Positions 8,638-17,274 of a DNA stretch of 64,000 nucleotides are shown in pieces (position 1 is the first letter of the stretch; every line of letters starts with the position of its first letter). The DNA is from CATQHS01 sp963422655. GTDB lineage: Bacteria > Actinomycetota > Acidimicrobiia > Acidimicrobiales > Aldehydirespiratoraceae. The stretch is from assembly GCA_963422655.1 (NCBI GenBank), contig OY730440.1, positions 1,736,001 to 1,800,000 of the forward strand. The letters run 5' to 3'. The position numbers were made by a program, and so were the translations under genes. Below the pieces are notes generated by a model. That model did not search any database. It was not told the origin of the DNA and saw only the letters and a list, made by a program, of their open reading frames with translations.

Positions 8638-9897
8638 GTGCTGGCGGCTCTTCGATCGGTACTGCGATTTCGACGGTTCCATCTGAGTTCGGTAAAGCGA
8701 CGTCTGGCCCGGGCCGCCTGTGTCGAGGACCTGCGAAGGATCGCCCGGAAACGGTTGCCCGGGGGAGTTTTCGACTACATCGACGGCGGCGCCGAGGACG
8801 AGCTGGCCTTGGACCGCAATACGAGGGCCTTTCGGGAGCTTCGGTACCGACCTCGAGTATTGCGTGACGTCGATCGGATCGATACGAGCACGGTCATCCT
8901 CGGCGAGCCGGCTCCCATGCCGCTGATCCTGGCCCCGACCGGGTTCACCCGCATCGCCCACCCCGACGGCGAGCTGGCCGTGGCCCGGGCCGCAGCTCGG
9001 GCCGGGCTTCCATACGCCTTGTCCACCCTCGGCACCCGATCCACCGAGGAGATCTCAGCGGTCAGCACCGGTCGCAAGTGGTTCCAAGTCTATGTGTGGC
9101 GGGATCGGGGCCTGGTGACCGAGATGATCGACCGGGCTGCCGCCAGCGGTTTCGAGGCCCTGTGTGTCACTGTCGACTCGGTGGTGCTGGGTCGGCGAGA
9201 GCGCGACGTCCGGCGAGGGTTCACTCTGCCGCCCAAGATCGGTCTGGATACCATCTTCGACGGGTTGCGCCATCCCGGCTGGACATGGCAGTTCGTTCGT
9301 TCCGAACCGATTCTCTTCCCCATGGTGACCGGGCATTCGGGTTTGGACGGCACCTCGGCGGTGGCCCTGTCCAGGATCGTGAACGAGCAATTCGATGCGT
9401 CCTTGTCCTGGAGCGATATCGAGTGGCTGAAAGCAGCGTGGGACGGCCCGGTTCTGGTCAAAGGAGTCCAGACCACAGATGACGCCGTCATGGCTCGTGA
9501 CTTGGGCTTGGCCGGCGTGATCCTTTCCAATCACGGTGGCCGCCAACTCGACTCGGCGCCGGCGGTCGTGGATCTGGTCGCGCCGGTGGCCGATGCCGTG
9601 GGTGATGACCTGGACGTCATATGTGACGGCGGGATTCGGCGGGGTGGTGACATCGTGAAGGCGGTGGCGCTGGGAGCAACCGCGTGCATGGCCGGCCGGT
9701 CCTACCTGTATGGGTTGGGCGCGGCCGGTGAACCCGGGGTCGACTGGGTTGTCGAACACCTGCGGGCCGGCATGAAGCGAGACATGGCGTTGTGCGGGGT
9801 CACTTCGGTGGCAGAACTGACGAACGAGATCGTGGAGCCGGTCGCGAGAGGTAGCCGAACCACTAGCTTCGCCCCGACCCCGGCTCGGGTACGGTAG
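8638..9897 (+). CDS. FMN-dependent alpha-hydroxy acid oxidase/dehydrogenase
   Basis: TIM-barrel flavoenzyme of 419 residues, of the family that oxidises L-lactate, glycolate or mandelate to the 2-oxo acid. Seen motifs: the N-terminal FDYIDGGAEDE block near residue 46; LAPTGF near 101; LVKGV near residue 273 (FMN lysine); SNHGGRQLD near residues 297-305 with the catalytic base His; DGGIRRGGD near 330 for the flavin phosphate. The start is the second of two overlapping GTGs; GAGGTAGGG about 9 bp upstream is the likely ribosome site. Substrate cannot be assigned; electron acceptor (O2 or quinone) is also open. Downstream is an amidohydrolase after 36 bp. Confidence 0.9.
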   Translation: MLAALRSVLRFRRFHLSSVKRRLARAACVEDLRRIARKRLPGGVFDYIDGGAEDELALDRNTRAFRELRYRPRVLRDVDRIDTSTVILGEPAPMPLILAPTGFTRIAHPDGELAVARAAARAGLPYALSTLGTRSTEEISAVSTGRKWFQVYVWRDRGLVTEMIDRAAASGFEALCVTVDSVVLGRRERDVRRGFTLPPKIGLDTIFDGLRHPGWTWQFVRSEPILFPMVTGHSGLDGTSAVALSRIVNEQFDASLSWSDIEWLKAAWDGPVLVKGVQTTDDAVMARDLGLAGVILSNHGGRQLDSAPAVVDLVAPVADAVGDDLDVICDGGIRRGGDIVKAVALGATACMAGRSYLYGLGAAGEPGVDWVVEHLRAGMKRDMALCGVTSVAELTNEIVEPVARGSRTTSFAPTPARVR

Positions 9898-9933
9898 GAA
9901 TCGCCCTGACCCCCAATCGAGGGAGCTGAACCG

Positions 9934-11232
9934 ATGACTGCAAGCGATCACCATGTCGTCATCTCGGCCGATACCCACTGTGGTGCTGCGTTGCGTGATT
10001 ACAAGCCCTACCTGGCCTCGAAGTACCACGAGGCCTTTGACGAGTGGGCCGACGGGATGGAGGTGCAGCAGGCCCGTCAGGAGAAGATGTTCGCCAGCCA
10101 GGGCCGATCGGTTCGCAACGTGGGTGTGGACGGCGACCCGGTGGCCGACGCCGACCGTAATTATTCGACGAAGCGCCGCCTGTCGGAGCAGGAAGCCGAC
10201 GGGGTGATTGCCGAGGTTCTGTTCCCCAACACCCAGCCCCCTTTCGCGCCGGCCACGTCGTCGATGTTCGAGGCTCCTCCATACGGTCAGGACATCGAGT
10301 ACCGGTGGGCTGGGCTCCGGGCCCACAATCGCTGGCTGCTCGATTTCGTCAACGAAGCTCCCCAGCGTCGGGCCGGGATCGCCCAGATCTTCCTGGGTGA
10401 CGTAGAGGGATCGGTGGCCGAGGTCGAATGGGCGGCCGCCAACGGGTTCAGAAGCATCTTGGTGCCGGGAGCTCCTCCCGACTCGCCCTTCGATCCGCTC
10501 TACTCGGCGGCCTACGAGCCGATCTGGGCCGCCGCCGCCGCCAACGGCCTGCCACTCAATCACCATTCCGGTGGTGCCACCCCCAGCTTCGGCAGCCACT
10601 TCCCGGCATCGCTGGCCATGTTCTTGATCGAGGTGACGTGGTGGACCCAGCGGGCCCTGTGGCATCTGATGTTTGCCGGCGTGTTCGAGCGCTATCCCGA
10701 CCTGCGTTTCGTCACAACCGAAACGGGAACGGCTTGGGTTCCCGACGTACTGACCAAGCTCGACTCTTTCTACTACCGGATGAAGTACTCGAATTACGGT
10801 TCCGAGTCGATCTTCGGGGGCCAAGCCGTGGCGCAGATGTCGTTGAAACCGAGCGAGTACTGGCGACGCCAGTGCTACGTGGGGGCCAGCTTCCTTCGAC
10901 CCACCGAAGCCGAACTGTGCCGTGAGGTCGGCATCGACAACATCATGTGGGGTTCGGATTATCCTCATATCGAAGGCTCCCATCCTCATACCCGTGAACA
11001 TCTCCGGCTGACTTTCGCCATGCTGCCCGTGGCTGAGACCGAGAAGCTGCTCACTACCAACGCGGCTCGCATCTACAACTTCGATCTGGACGCGCTCGAA
11101 CCGCTGGCCCGTCGGCATTGTCCCACCAAGGCCGAGGTATCCACGCCCATCGACTACGCGGACATTCCCGAGAGGGCCAAGGGTTGTCCGGGCATGAACC
11201 CGCTCAACCAGCTCCAGGCCGTGGCTCTGTAG
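9934..11232 (+). CDS. amidohydrolase 2 family metal-dependent hydrolase
   Basis: Amidohydrolase-2 (ACMSD-like) TIM barrel, 432 residues; relatives are decarboxylases or hydrolases acting on aromatic or heterocyclic acids. VVISADTHCG near residue 9 stands for the first metal motif (D-T-H rather than the HxH of other amidohydrolases). LNHHSGGATPSFGS near residue 208 supplies His ligands, FVTTETGTAWVP near 260 and the GSDYPHIEGSHPHT block near 347 supplies the metal-binding Asp and further His. A GAGGGAGC Shine-Dalgarno is about 7 bp before the ATG. It probably shares a transcript with the oxidase upstream. A second member of this family lies at 54.1 kb. Confidence 0.85.
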   Translation: MTASDHHVVISADTHCGAALRDYKPYLASKYHEAFDEWADGMEVQQARQEKMFASQGRSVRNVGVDGDPVADADRNYSTKRRLSEQEADGVIAEVLFPNTQPPFAPATSSMFEAPPYGQDIEYRWAGLRAHNRWLLDFVNEAPQRRAGIAQIFLGDVEGSVAEVEWAAANGFRSILVPGAPPDSPFDPLYSAAYEPIWAAAAANGLPLNHHSGGATPSFGSHFPASLAMFLIEVTWWTQRALWHLMFAGVFERYPDLRFVTTETGTAWVPDVLTKLDSFYYRMKYSNYGSESIFGGQAVAQMSLKPSEYWRRQCYVGASFLRPTEAELCREVGIDNIMWGSDYPHIEGSHPHTREHLRLTFAMLPVAETEKLLTTNAARIYNFDLDALEPLARRHCPTKAEVSTPIDYADIPERAKGCPGMNPLNQLQAVAL

Positions 11233-11235
11233 TGG

Positions 11236-12150
11236 TCAGCCCAGCGCGAGGTCGTTGCGGATCACGGTAACCAGCGCCAACATCACGATGGCGGCCCCGA
11301 TGACCTGCAGCGCGACGATCGGTTCATCGAGGAATAGGGCGGCGCCGATGGCGGACAGCACCGGTACGGCCAGGGTAATGGTGGAACTGATCGAGAGTTT
11401 CACGTAGCGATGGGCCCAGTTCATGAGGAAGTGACCGGTGCCGGGTACGGCCAACAGGGCTACCACCCATCCCCACGTTTCGATCGGGGGTGGTTCGAAC
11501 CGACCGGCGTCGATCACGGCTACAGGAAGAAGCAATACCGACCCGATAAACCACAACGCGGCCTGGAACTCCAAGGTGGGAACCTGGCGCCGGGCCTCCT
11601 TGGCCAGTACGAAGTTGGCGGCGAAGAGCAGGGTCGCCACCATTGCCAACCCGTCGCCTCGGAGACTCCAGGTCGGCGCTGCTGCCGAGCCGAATAGCAC
11701 CAGCACCGTTCCCGCCAGTGCCATCGTCACGGTTCCGGCGAACCGCAGCGAAATGGGTTCACCGAACCGTCGGATGGCTGTGCCCAGCAGGATCACCGGA
11801 AGCAGGGCCAGAATCATGCTGGCATTGGTCACTGTGGTGGATTTGATGGCCAGGTAGAAGACGGCGATGAAGCCTGTTACCGCCACGCCGGTGGGAAGGC
11901 TGACCCGGATGTGGCTCCAGCGCAGCCGTCGCCCCCGCAACGCCAAGACCACGATGTACACGCCGGCCCCGAGAGAAACCCTCCAGAAGGCCAGTTGGAG
12001 CCCGGTCAGATCGGGTATGCGTACCAAGACGTTGCCGACAGCCCAGCACACCGCGGCACTGACCGCTACCAACACCCCGGTTCGTGAGAGGCTGGCGGCA
12101 GTGGTGTCGCTCAAGGCTACTCGGCCATTTTTAGCTCGCTCCCAACCCAC
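11236..12150 (-). CDS. EamA/DMT family permease
   Basis: Integral membrane protein of 304 residues with ten predicted helices in two EamA repeats, as in drug/metabolite transporters. The first repeat begins GVLVAVSAAVCWAVGNVLVR near residue 25; the second begins at about residue 165 (LRGDGLAMVATLLFAANFVLAK). The ending (VLSAIGAALFLDEPIVALQVIGAAIVMLALV) has the usual DEP motif before the last helices. Probably an exporter of a small metabolite or amino acid. Convergent with the amidohydrolase (3 bp apart) and divergent from the N-methyl cassette. The start may be a few codons later. Confidence 0.85.
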   Translation of the reverse strand: MGWERAKNGRVALSDTTAASLSRTGVLVAVSAAVCWAVGNVLVRIPDLTGLQLAFWRVSLGAGVYIVVLALRGRRLRWSHIRVSLPTGVAVTGFIAVFYLAIKSTTVTNASMILALLPVILLGTAIRRFGEPISLRFAGTVTMALAGTVLVLFGSAAAPTWSLRGDGLAMVATLLFAANFVLAKEARRQVPTLEFQAALWFIGSVLLLPVAVIDAGRFEPPPIETWGWVVALLAVPGTGHFLMNWAHRYVKLSISSTITLAVPVLSAIGAALFLDEPIVALQVIGAAIVMLALVTVIRNDLALG

Positions 12151-12317
12151 AACCAGACCGTACCGTTATCGGTCGACACCCGCCGTATCTTGTCGAATGT
12201 CCGGGTGAGGTTCTCGATGTAATCGCCGAGTTGATCGTCTCGGCCCAAGCGACCGGACTCGGACGGGTGGCTATCCTCTGTTGGCGTGTGATGTCGCGTT
12301 GACGTCAGGAGGGGCCG

Positions 12318-14762
12318 ATGCCATCGGCGTTACCGGACCGAGCCCAAGTGGTCATCGTCGGCGGCGGGATCGTGGGATGCAGTGTGGCCTACCACCTGAC
12401 CCGTCGCGGCATGACCGACGTGGTGTTGATCGAGCAGGCCAGCCTCACCTCGGGCACGACCTGGCATGCGGCTGGGTTGGTGGCTCAACTCAAGGCCACC
12501 TACAGCTTGACCAAGCTGGCCACCTACACTGCCCGCCTGTTCGAGGAGCTGAGCGACGAAACCGGTCAGGACACTGGTTACCGGGCGCCCGGGTCGATCT
12601 CTGTGGCCGACAACGATCAACGGTGGGAGGAGATCTTGCGGGGGGCGTCGATGGCAACCGCCGTCGGCGTCGAAACCCGGGTGATCGATCTCGACGAGCT
12701 CCGAGAACGATGGCCGCTCGTTCGCACCGACGATCTGGTCGGGGCCCTCTATGTACCCCACGACGGCCAGACTTCGCCAGTGGATACGACCATGGCATTG
12801 GCGCGGGGAGCCCGAGACCGGGGCGCCACCATCGTCGAAGGTGTGGCCGTCACCGGATTGCGGGTATCGGCGGGCCGAATCAGCGGAGTGGAGACCGAGC
12901 AGGGCCCCGTCGCCGCCGAGACGGTGGTGCTGTCCGCCGGCATTTGGACTCGCCGTCTGGCCGCTCAGATCGGCGTTGTCGTGCCGGTACAGGCTTGCGA
13001 GCACTTCTATGTGATCACCGAACCACTAGAAGGGGTCGACATCACCACCCCGATCCTGCGGGATCCAGGTAATTACACCTACTTCAAAGAGGAAACCGGC
13101 AAGATCCTGGCCGGTTTCTTCGAACCGCAAGGCAAGGTTTGGAACCTCGACGGCATTCCCCGCGATTTCTCGTTCGGAACCCTGCCCGAGGACTGGGACC
13201 ACATCGGTGGTGTCTTCGAGCGGGCCATCCACCGGGTTCCCGCCCTGGGGGAGTGCGGGATCCAGTTGTTCTTCAACGGTCCGGAATCATTCACCCCTGA
13301 CGGCGTCTTCTACATGGGCGAGTCTCCCGAAGTCGACGGGTGTTTCGTGGCGGCCGGGTTCAACTCTGTGGGCATCCAAACCGCGGGCGGGGTCGGGTGG
13401 GCGCTGGCCGACTGGATCGCCGATCGGCACCCGCCCATGGATCTGTCGGCGGTCGATATCCGCCGGGCCTTCGGGTTCCAAGCCGACCCGGCTTATCTGG
13501 CCCAGCGCATCCCCGAGAGCCTCGGCCTTCTCTATGCCATGCACTGGCCCTTCCGTCAGTACGAGAGCGCCCGCGACCAGAAGCTGTCTCCGCTCCATGA
13601 CCGGCTGGCGGCGGCCGGGGCCGTGTTCGGTGAGACGGCGGGCTGGGAACGGCCCAACTGGTACGCCGCTGAGGGCCAGGCCCGGCGCTACGAGTACAGC
13701 TACGGCAAGCAGAACTGGTGGGCCAACGCCGGCCGGGAGTGCCTGGCCGCCCGGCGGAGGGTCGCCCTCTTCGACCAGACCTCTTTTGCCAAGTTCACCG
13801 TCACCGGCCCCGACGCCTTGGCCGTGCTGGACCGGCTGAGCACGGCCCCGGTCGACAACGACCCCGGCAAGGTGACATACACCCAGTGGTGTAACGACCG
13901 AGGCGGGATAGAAGCCGATCTCACCGTGACCCGGCTTGCGTCCGAGCAGTTTCTGGTGGTGACCTCGGCGGCCTCCCGGACCCGGGACTGGGCCTGGCTT
14001 CGGCGGGGATGTCGCGGCTACGACGTCGCTATTGTCGACATCACCGAGCAGCAAGCCATGCTCGGGCTGATGGGTCCGTCGGCCCGGGCCGTGCTGGGTT
14101 CCGTTACCGACGCCCCTCTGACCAACCCGGAGTTTCCTTTCGGTACGGGCCAGCGGATCGAGGTGGCCGGAATCGACGTACTGGCTCTGAGGGTGAGCTA
14201 CGTAGGCGAGCTGGGCTGGGAGATTTATGTACCCAACCCGCACGCGGTCGCCCTCTTCGATGCGATTACCGTTGCTGGGGCCCGGTACGGGCTGAGTCTG
14301 GCCGGCTATCACGCCATGAACACTCTGCGGCTCGAAGCCGGATACCGCCACTGGGGTCACGACATCACCGACACCGATACACCGATCGAGGCCGGGCTCG
14401 GGTTCGTCATCGGTTGGGACTCCAAGGCGGACTTCAACGGTCGGGCCGCCTTGGAGGCACAGCGGGATAGACCCCGGACGAAACGGCTCATCCAGTTTCG
14501 GCTCGAGCACCCCGATCTGTTGCTGTATCACGACGAGCCCATCTACCGCGACGACCGGCTCGTGGGCCGGGTGACATCGGCGATGTGGAGCTATGTCGAG
14601 GATCGCAGCCTGGCCATGGGCTACCTCCGACATGGAGACGGGGTCACCGCGGACTGGCTCGAGGAGGGCCGCTTCGAGATCGAGGTGGCCGGTCGACCGG
14701 TTCCGGCCACGCCGTCGATCCGTTCGTTCTACGATCCGAAGAACCGACGGGTACGCATGTAG
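12318..14762 (+). CDS. FAD oxidoreductase/aminomethyltransferase fusion, dimethylglycine/sarcosine dehydrogenase type
   Basis: An 814-residue two-part enzyme. Residues 10-400 form a DAO-type flavoprotein: VVIVGGGIVGCSVAYHL at 11-27 binds FAD and SGTTWHAAGL holds His50, the residue that carries covalent FAD in dimethylglycine and sarcosine dehydrogenases. Then an FAO-type linker and, from about residue 430, a GcvT-like tetrahydrofolate domain (ARRRVALFDQTSFAKFTVTG, YVGELGWEIYVP, YHAMNTLRLEAG). The family demethylates N-methyl glycines and passes formaldehyde to tetrahydrofolate. AGGAGGGG precedes the ATG. The next gene is a diverged paralog of the same architecture. Confidence 0.88.
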   Translation: MPSALPDRAQVVIVGGGIVGCSVAYHLTRRGMTDVVLIEQASLTSGTTWHAAGLVAQLKATYSLTKLATYTARLFEELSDETGQDTGYRAPGSISVADNDQRWEEILRGASMATAVGVETRVIDLDELRERWPLVRTDDLVGALYVPHDGQTSPVDTTMALARGARDRGATIVEGVAVTGLRVSAGRISGVETEQGPVAAETVVLSAGIWTRRLAAQIGVVVPVQACEHFYVITEPLEGVDITTPILRDPGNYTYFKEETGKILAGFFEPQGKVWNLDGIPRDFSFGTLPEDWDHIGGVFERAIHRVPALGECGIQLFFNGPESFTPDGVFYMGESPEVDGCFVAAGFNSVGIQTAGGVGWALADWIADRHPPMDLSAVDIRRAFGFQADPAYLAQRIPESLGLLYAMHWPFRQYESARDQKLSPLHDRLAAAGAVFGETAGWERPNWYAAEGQARRYEYSYGKQNWWANAGRECLAARRRVALFDQTSFAKFTVTGPDALAVLDRLSTAPVDNDPGKVTYTQWCNDRGGIEADLTVTRLASEQFLVVTSAASRTRDWAWLRRGCRGYDVAIVDITEQQAMLGLMGPSARAVLGSVTDAPLTNPEFPFGTGQRIEVAGIDVLALRVSYVGELGWEIYVPNPHAVALFDAITVAGARYGLSLAGYHAMNTLRLEAGYRHWGHDITDTDTPIEAGLGFVIGWDSKADFNGRAALEAQRDRPRTKRLIQFRLEHPDLLLYHDEPIYRDDRLVGRVTSAMWSYVEDRSLAMGYLRHGDGVTADWLEEGRFEIEVAGRPVPATPSIRSFYDPKNRRVRM

Positions 14763-14791
14763 GTACCGGTAGCCAGCAGTGGAGGGGCTAT

Positions 14792-17263
14792 GTGGACAAA
14801 AGGGCCGAGAATCACAGCGTCGACGGTGAAAGACCCGTGAGAGAAGAAGCCCGGTGCGTGATCATCGGGGGTGGGGCCATGGGCGTTGGCCTGCTCTACT
14901 TCTTGGCCCATGAGTCCTGGACCGACACCGTCCTGATCGAAAAGGGTGAGCTGACCTCAGGCTCGACTTGGCATGCGGCCGGGCTCGTCCCCAACTTCAT
15001 CGGTGACCTCAACATGGCCAAGGTCCACCAAGAGGCGGTGGCCCTCTACCCGAAGCTCGAAGCCGAGACCGGTCTGTCGGCGGGCTGGCACGGCTGTGGC
15101 GCCGTGCGCCTGGCCCGTACCGGCGCCGAAGTGGACTGGCATCGCTACGTCCACGGCGTGCTCACCCAGATCGGGGTCGAATCGCATCTGATCGGCCCGG
15201 ACGAAATCGTTGAGCTGCATCCCCTGCTGGAGCTCGATGACGTCATTGTCGGCTTCTACACCCCCCACGACGGCTGGACCGATCCTTCGAGCTGCACCAA
15301 CGCCATGGCTCGGGGCGCCCGCCAACTCGGCAGCGAGATCCAGCGCCACACGCTGGTCACCGGTATGAGCCAGTTGCCCGACGGGCGCTGGGAAGTGATC
15401 ACGGACAAGGGTCGGATCGTCTGCGAGCACGTCGTGAACGCCGCCGGCCACTACGCGCCCCAGCTCGGTGCCATGGTCGACCTCGACGTCCCCATCGTCT
15501 CGGTGATCCACCAGTACTTGGTCACCGAAACCATACCGGCCATGGCTGGCCTCGGCTACGAGCCCCCGGTGATCCGTGATCCCCGAGCATCGTGTTACTA
15601 CCGCCGCGAGCTCGATGGGCTGCTGATCGGACCCTACGAGATGCGGGGATCCACCGTCTACGGCGTCGAGGGGATCGACTGGGATCTGCATTTCCATCTG
15701 ACCCCTCCGAACCTCGATGTGCTGGAGGAATGCCTCGAGTACGCGGCCATGCGGATACCCGCTTTCTCTTCGGCCGGCATCAAGCAGGTGGTGTCGGGCC
15801 CCATCACCCACACCCCCGACTCCGGGTACCTGATGGGGCCGGCTCCGGGTCTGAGCAACTACTGGCACTGCAACGGGGCTTCCATCGGCATCACCCAAGG
15901 CCCGGGCGCGGGTCGATACCTGGCCCAGTGGATGGTGCACGGCCAGACCGAGATCAACGTAAGGAGCATGGACCCCCGCCGGTTCGGTGACCACACCGGA
16001 CCCCGGTCGGTCTTTGCCGTCTCCAAAGCCCGTGACGAGTACCACGAGATGTATCAGGTCCGGCGCCCGGGCGAGTACCGGGCTGCGGGCCGCCCCCAGA
16101 AGACGACCCCGATCCATGATCGCCTCGACCGGCTCGGAGCCCAGTGGCAGGAGGTGTACGGCTGGGAGCGACCCCAGTGGTTCTCGCCCGACGGAACCCC
16201 CGAACGGCATTCGTTCCGCCGGTCCAACGCCTTCGGCGCGGTCGGATCCGAAGTATGGGGGGTGCGGCAGCGGGTGGGCTTGGCCGACCTGACGGCATTC
16301 GCCAAGTTCACCGTGACCGGTCGGGACGCGGCTGCTTTCTTGAGCCGGCTGTCGGCCAACCGGTTACCAGCCCGCGACGGCGGGATCCGGTTGGTTCACA
16401 TGCTTACCGAACTGGGCGGCATCGAGTGCGAGATGACCGTCACCCGGTTCGGTTCCGACAGCTTCTACCTCAGTTCGGCCATCATGGGCCAGAGCCACGA
16501 CCGCGACTGGCTGGTCCAGCACGTCGAGCCGGCCGCCGACGTCACCGTGACTGACGTCACCGACTCGACCGGGCTGCTGGGCCTGACCGGCCCCCGGGCC
16601 CGGGCCGTTTTGCAACCGCTCACCGGCGCCGACCTGACCAACCGGTCGTTCCGCTGGCTCACGGCTCGTCTGATCGACATAGCCGGCGTGCCGTGCCGGG
16701 CCCTGCGGGTGTCGTATGTGGGCGAGCTGGGTTGGGAACTGCACTGCCCGCTGGACCGGATGGCCGATCTCTACGATGCCTTGGTGGAAGCGGGCGAGCC
16801 CCACGGCTTGGTCCATTTCGGGAGCTACGCCATGAACGCCATGCGTATCGAGAAGGCCTACAAGGCATGGGGCAGCGAGCTCACCACCGAGATCACTCCC
16901 ATCGAGGCTCGTCTGGACCGCTTCGTCGACTTCGACTCGGACTTCATCGGCCGCCCGGCGGTGCTGGCTCGCCGCGACCAGGCCGAGCCCCTTTCGATGG
17001 TGCTGGTCTATTGCGAGATCGACGCCACTGACAACGACGTCCGGGGTAACGAGCCGGCATTCGACGGCGACACCGTCATGGGTATCGCCACCAGCGGGGC
17101 TTACGGCCCCACCGTGGGCAAGAGTCTCGCTTTCGTCTACGTCGACCCGAAGTTCGAGAGTCCGGGCTCGATCTTCGAGATCGACATGCTCGGTGAACGC
17201 CGCCGGGCAACAGTACTGGCCGCCGCGGCCTACGATCCCGGCAATGAGGCCCTCCGGGCCTGA
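14792..17263 (+). CDS. second FAD oxidoreductase/aminomethyltransferase fusion, dimethylglycine/sarcosine dehydrogenase type
   Basis: Paralog of the gene just upstream, 823 residues, same domain order. ARCVIIGGGAMGVGLLYFL at 20-38 binds FAD, and SGSTWHAAGL places the flavin-linking His at 61. The C-terminal GcvT-like part has GVRQRVGLADLTAFAKFTVTG, a YVGELGWELHCP block and SYAMNAMRIEKAYKAWG. GTG 14792 is preferred because a GGAGGGG site lies 4 bp in front and it is only 29 bp after the previous stop; an in-frame start at 14585 would lie inside the upstream gene. Two different enzymes in series could take dimethylglycine to sarcosine and sarcosine to glycine; that split is inference. Confidence 0.87.
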   Translation: MDKRAENHSVDGERPVREEARCVIIGGGAMGVGLLYFLAHESWTDTVLIEKGELTSGSTWHAAGLVPNFIGDLNMAKVHQEAVALYPKLEAETGLSAGWHGCGAVRLARTGAEVDWHRYVHGVLTQIGVESHLIGPDEIVELHPLLELDDVIVGFYTPHDGWTDPSSCTNAMARGARQLGSEIQRHTLVTGMSQLPDGRWEVITDKGRIVCEHVVNAAGHYAPQLGAMVDLDVPIVSVIHQYLVTETIPAMAGLGYEPPVIRDPRASCYYRRELDGLLIGPYEMRGSTVYGVEGIDWDLHFHLTPPNLDVLEECLEYAAMRIPAFSSAGIKQVVSGPITHTPDSGYLMGPAPGLSNYWHCNGASIGITQGPGAGRYLAQWMVHGQTEINVRSMDPRRFGDHTGPRSVFAVSKARDEYHEMYQVRRPGEYRAAGRPQKTTPIHDRLDRLGAQWQEVYGWERPQWFSPDGTPERHSFRRSNAFGAVGSEVWGVRQRVGLADLTAFAKFTVTGRDAAAFLSRLSANRLPARDGGIRLVHMLTELGGIECEMTVTRFGSDSFYLSSAIMGQSHDRDWLVQHVEPAADVTVTDVTDSTGLLGLTGPRARAVLQPLTGADLTNRSFRWLTARLIDIAGVPCRALRVSYVGELGWELHCPLDRMADLYDALVEAGEPHGLVHFGSYAMNAMRIEKAYKAWGSELTTEITPIEARLDRFVDFDSDFIGRPAVLARRDQAEPLSMVLVYCEIDATDNDVRGNEPAFDGDTVMGIATSGAYGPTVGKSLAFVYVDPKFESPGSIFEIDMLGERRRATVLAAAAYDPGNEALRA

Positions 17264-17274
17264 CAGGAGGCACT

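Noticed and set aside
9055..11118. 687-codon open frame on the minus strand
   Set aside because: It is antisense to the oxidase and amidohydrolase, which both have clear family motifs; long antisense frames are common in GC-rich DNA and this one shows no recognisable domain.
12151..12317. possible glycine or SAM riboswitch before the demethylation cassette
   Set aside because: No aptamer-like conserved blocks could be recognised; only an AGGAGGGG ribosome site and a weak TATCCT were seen.
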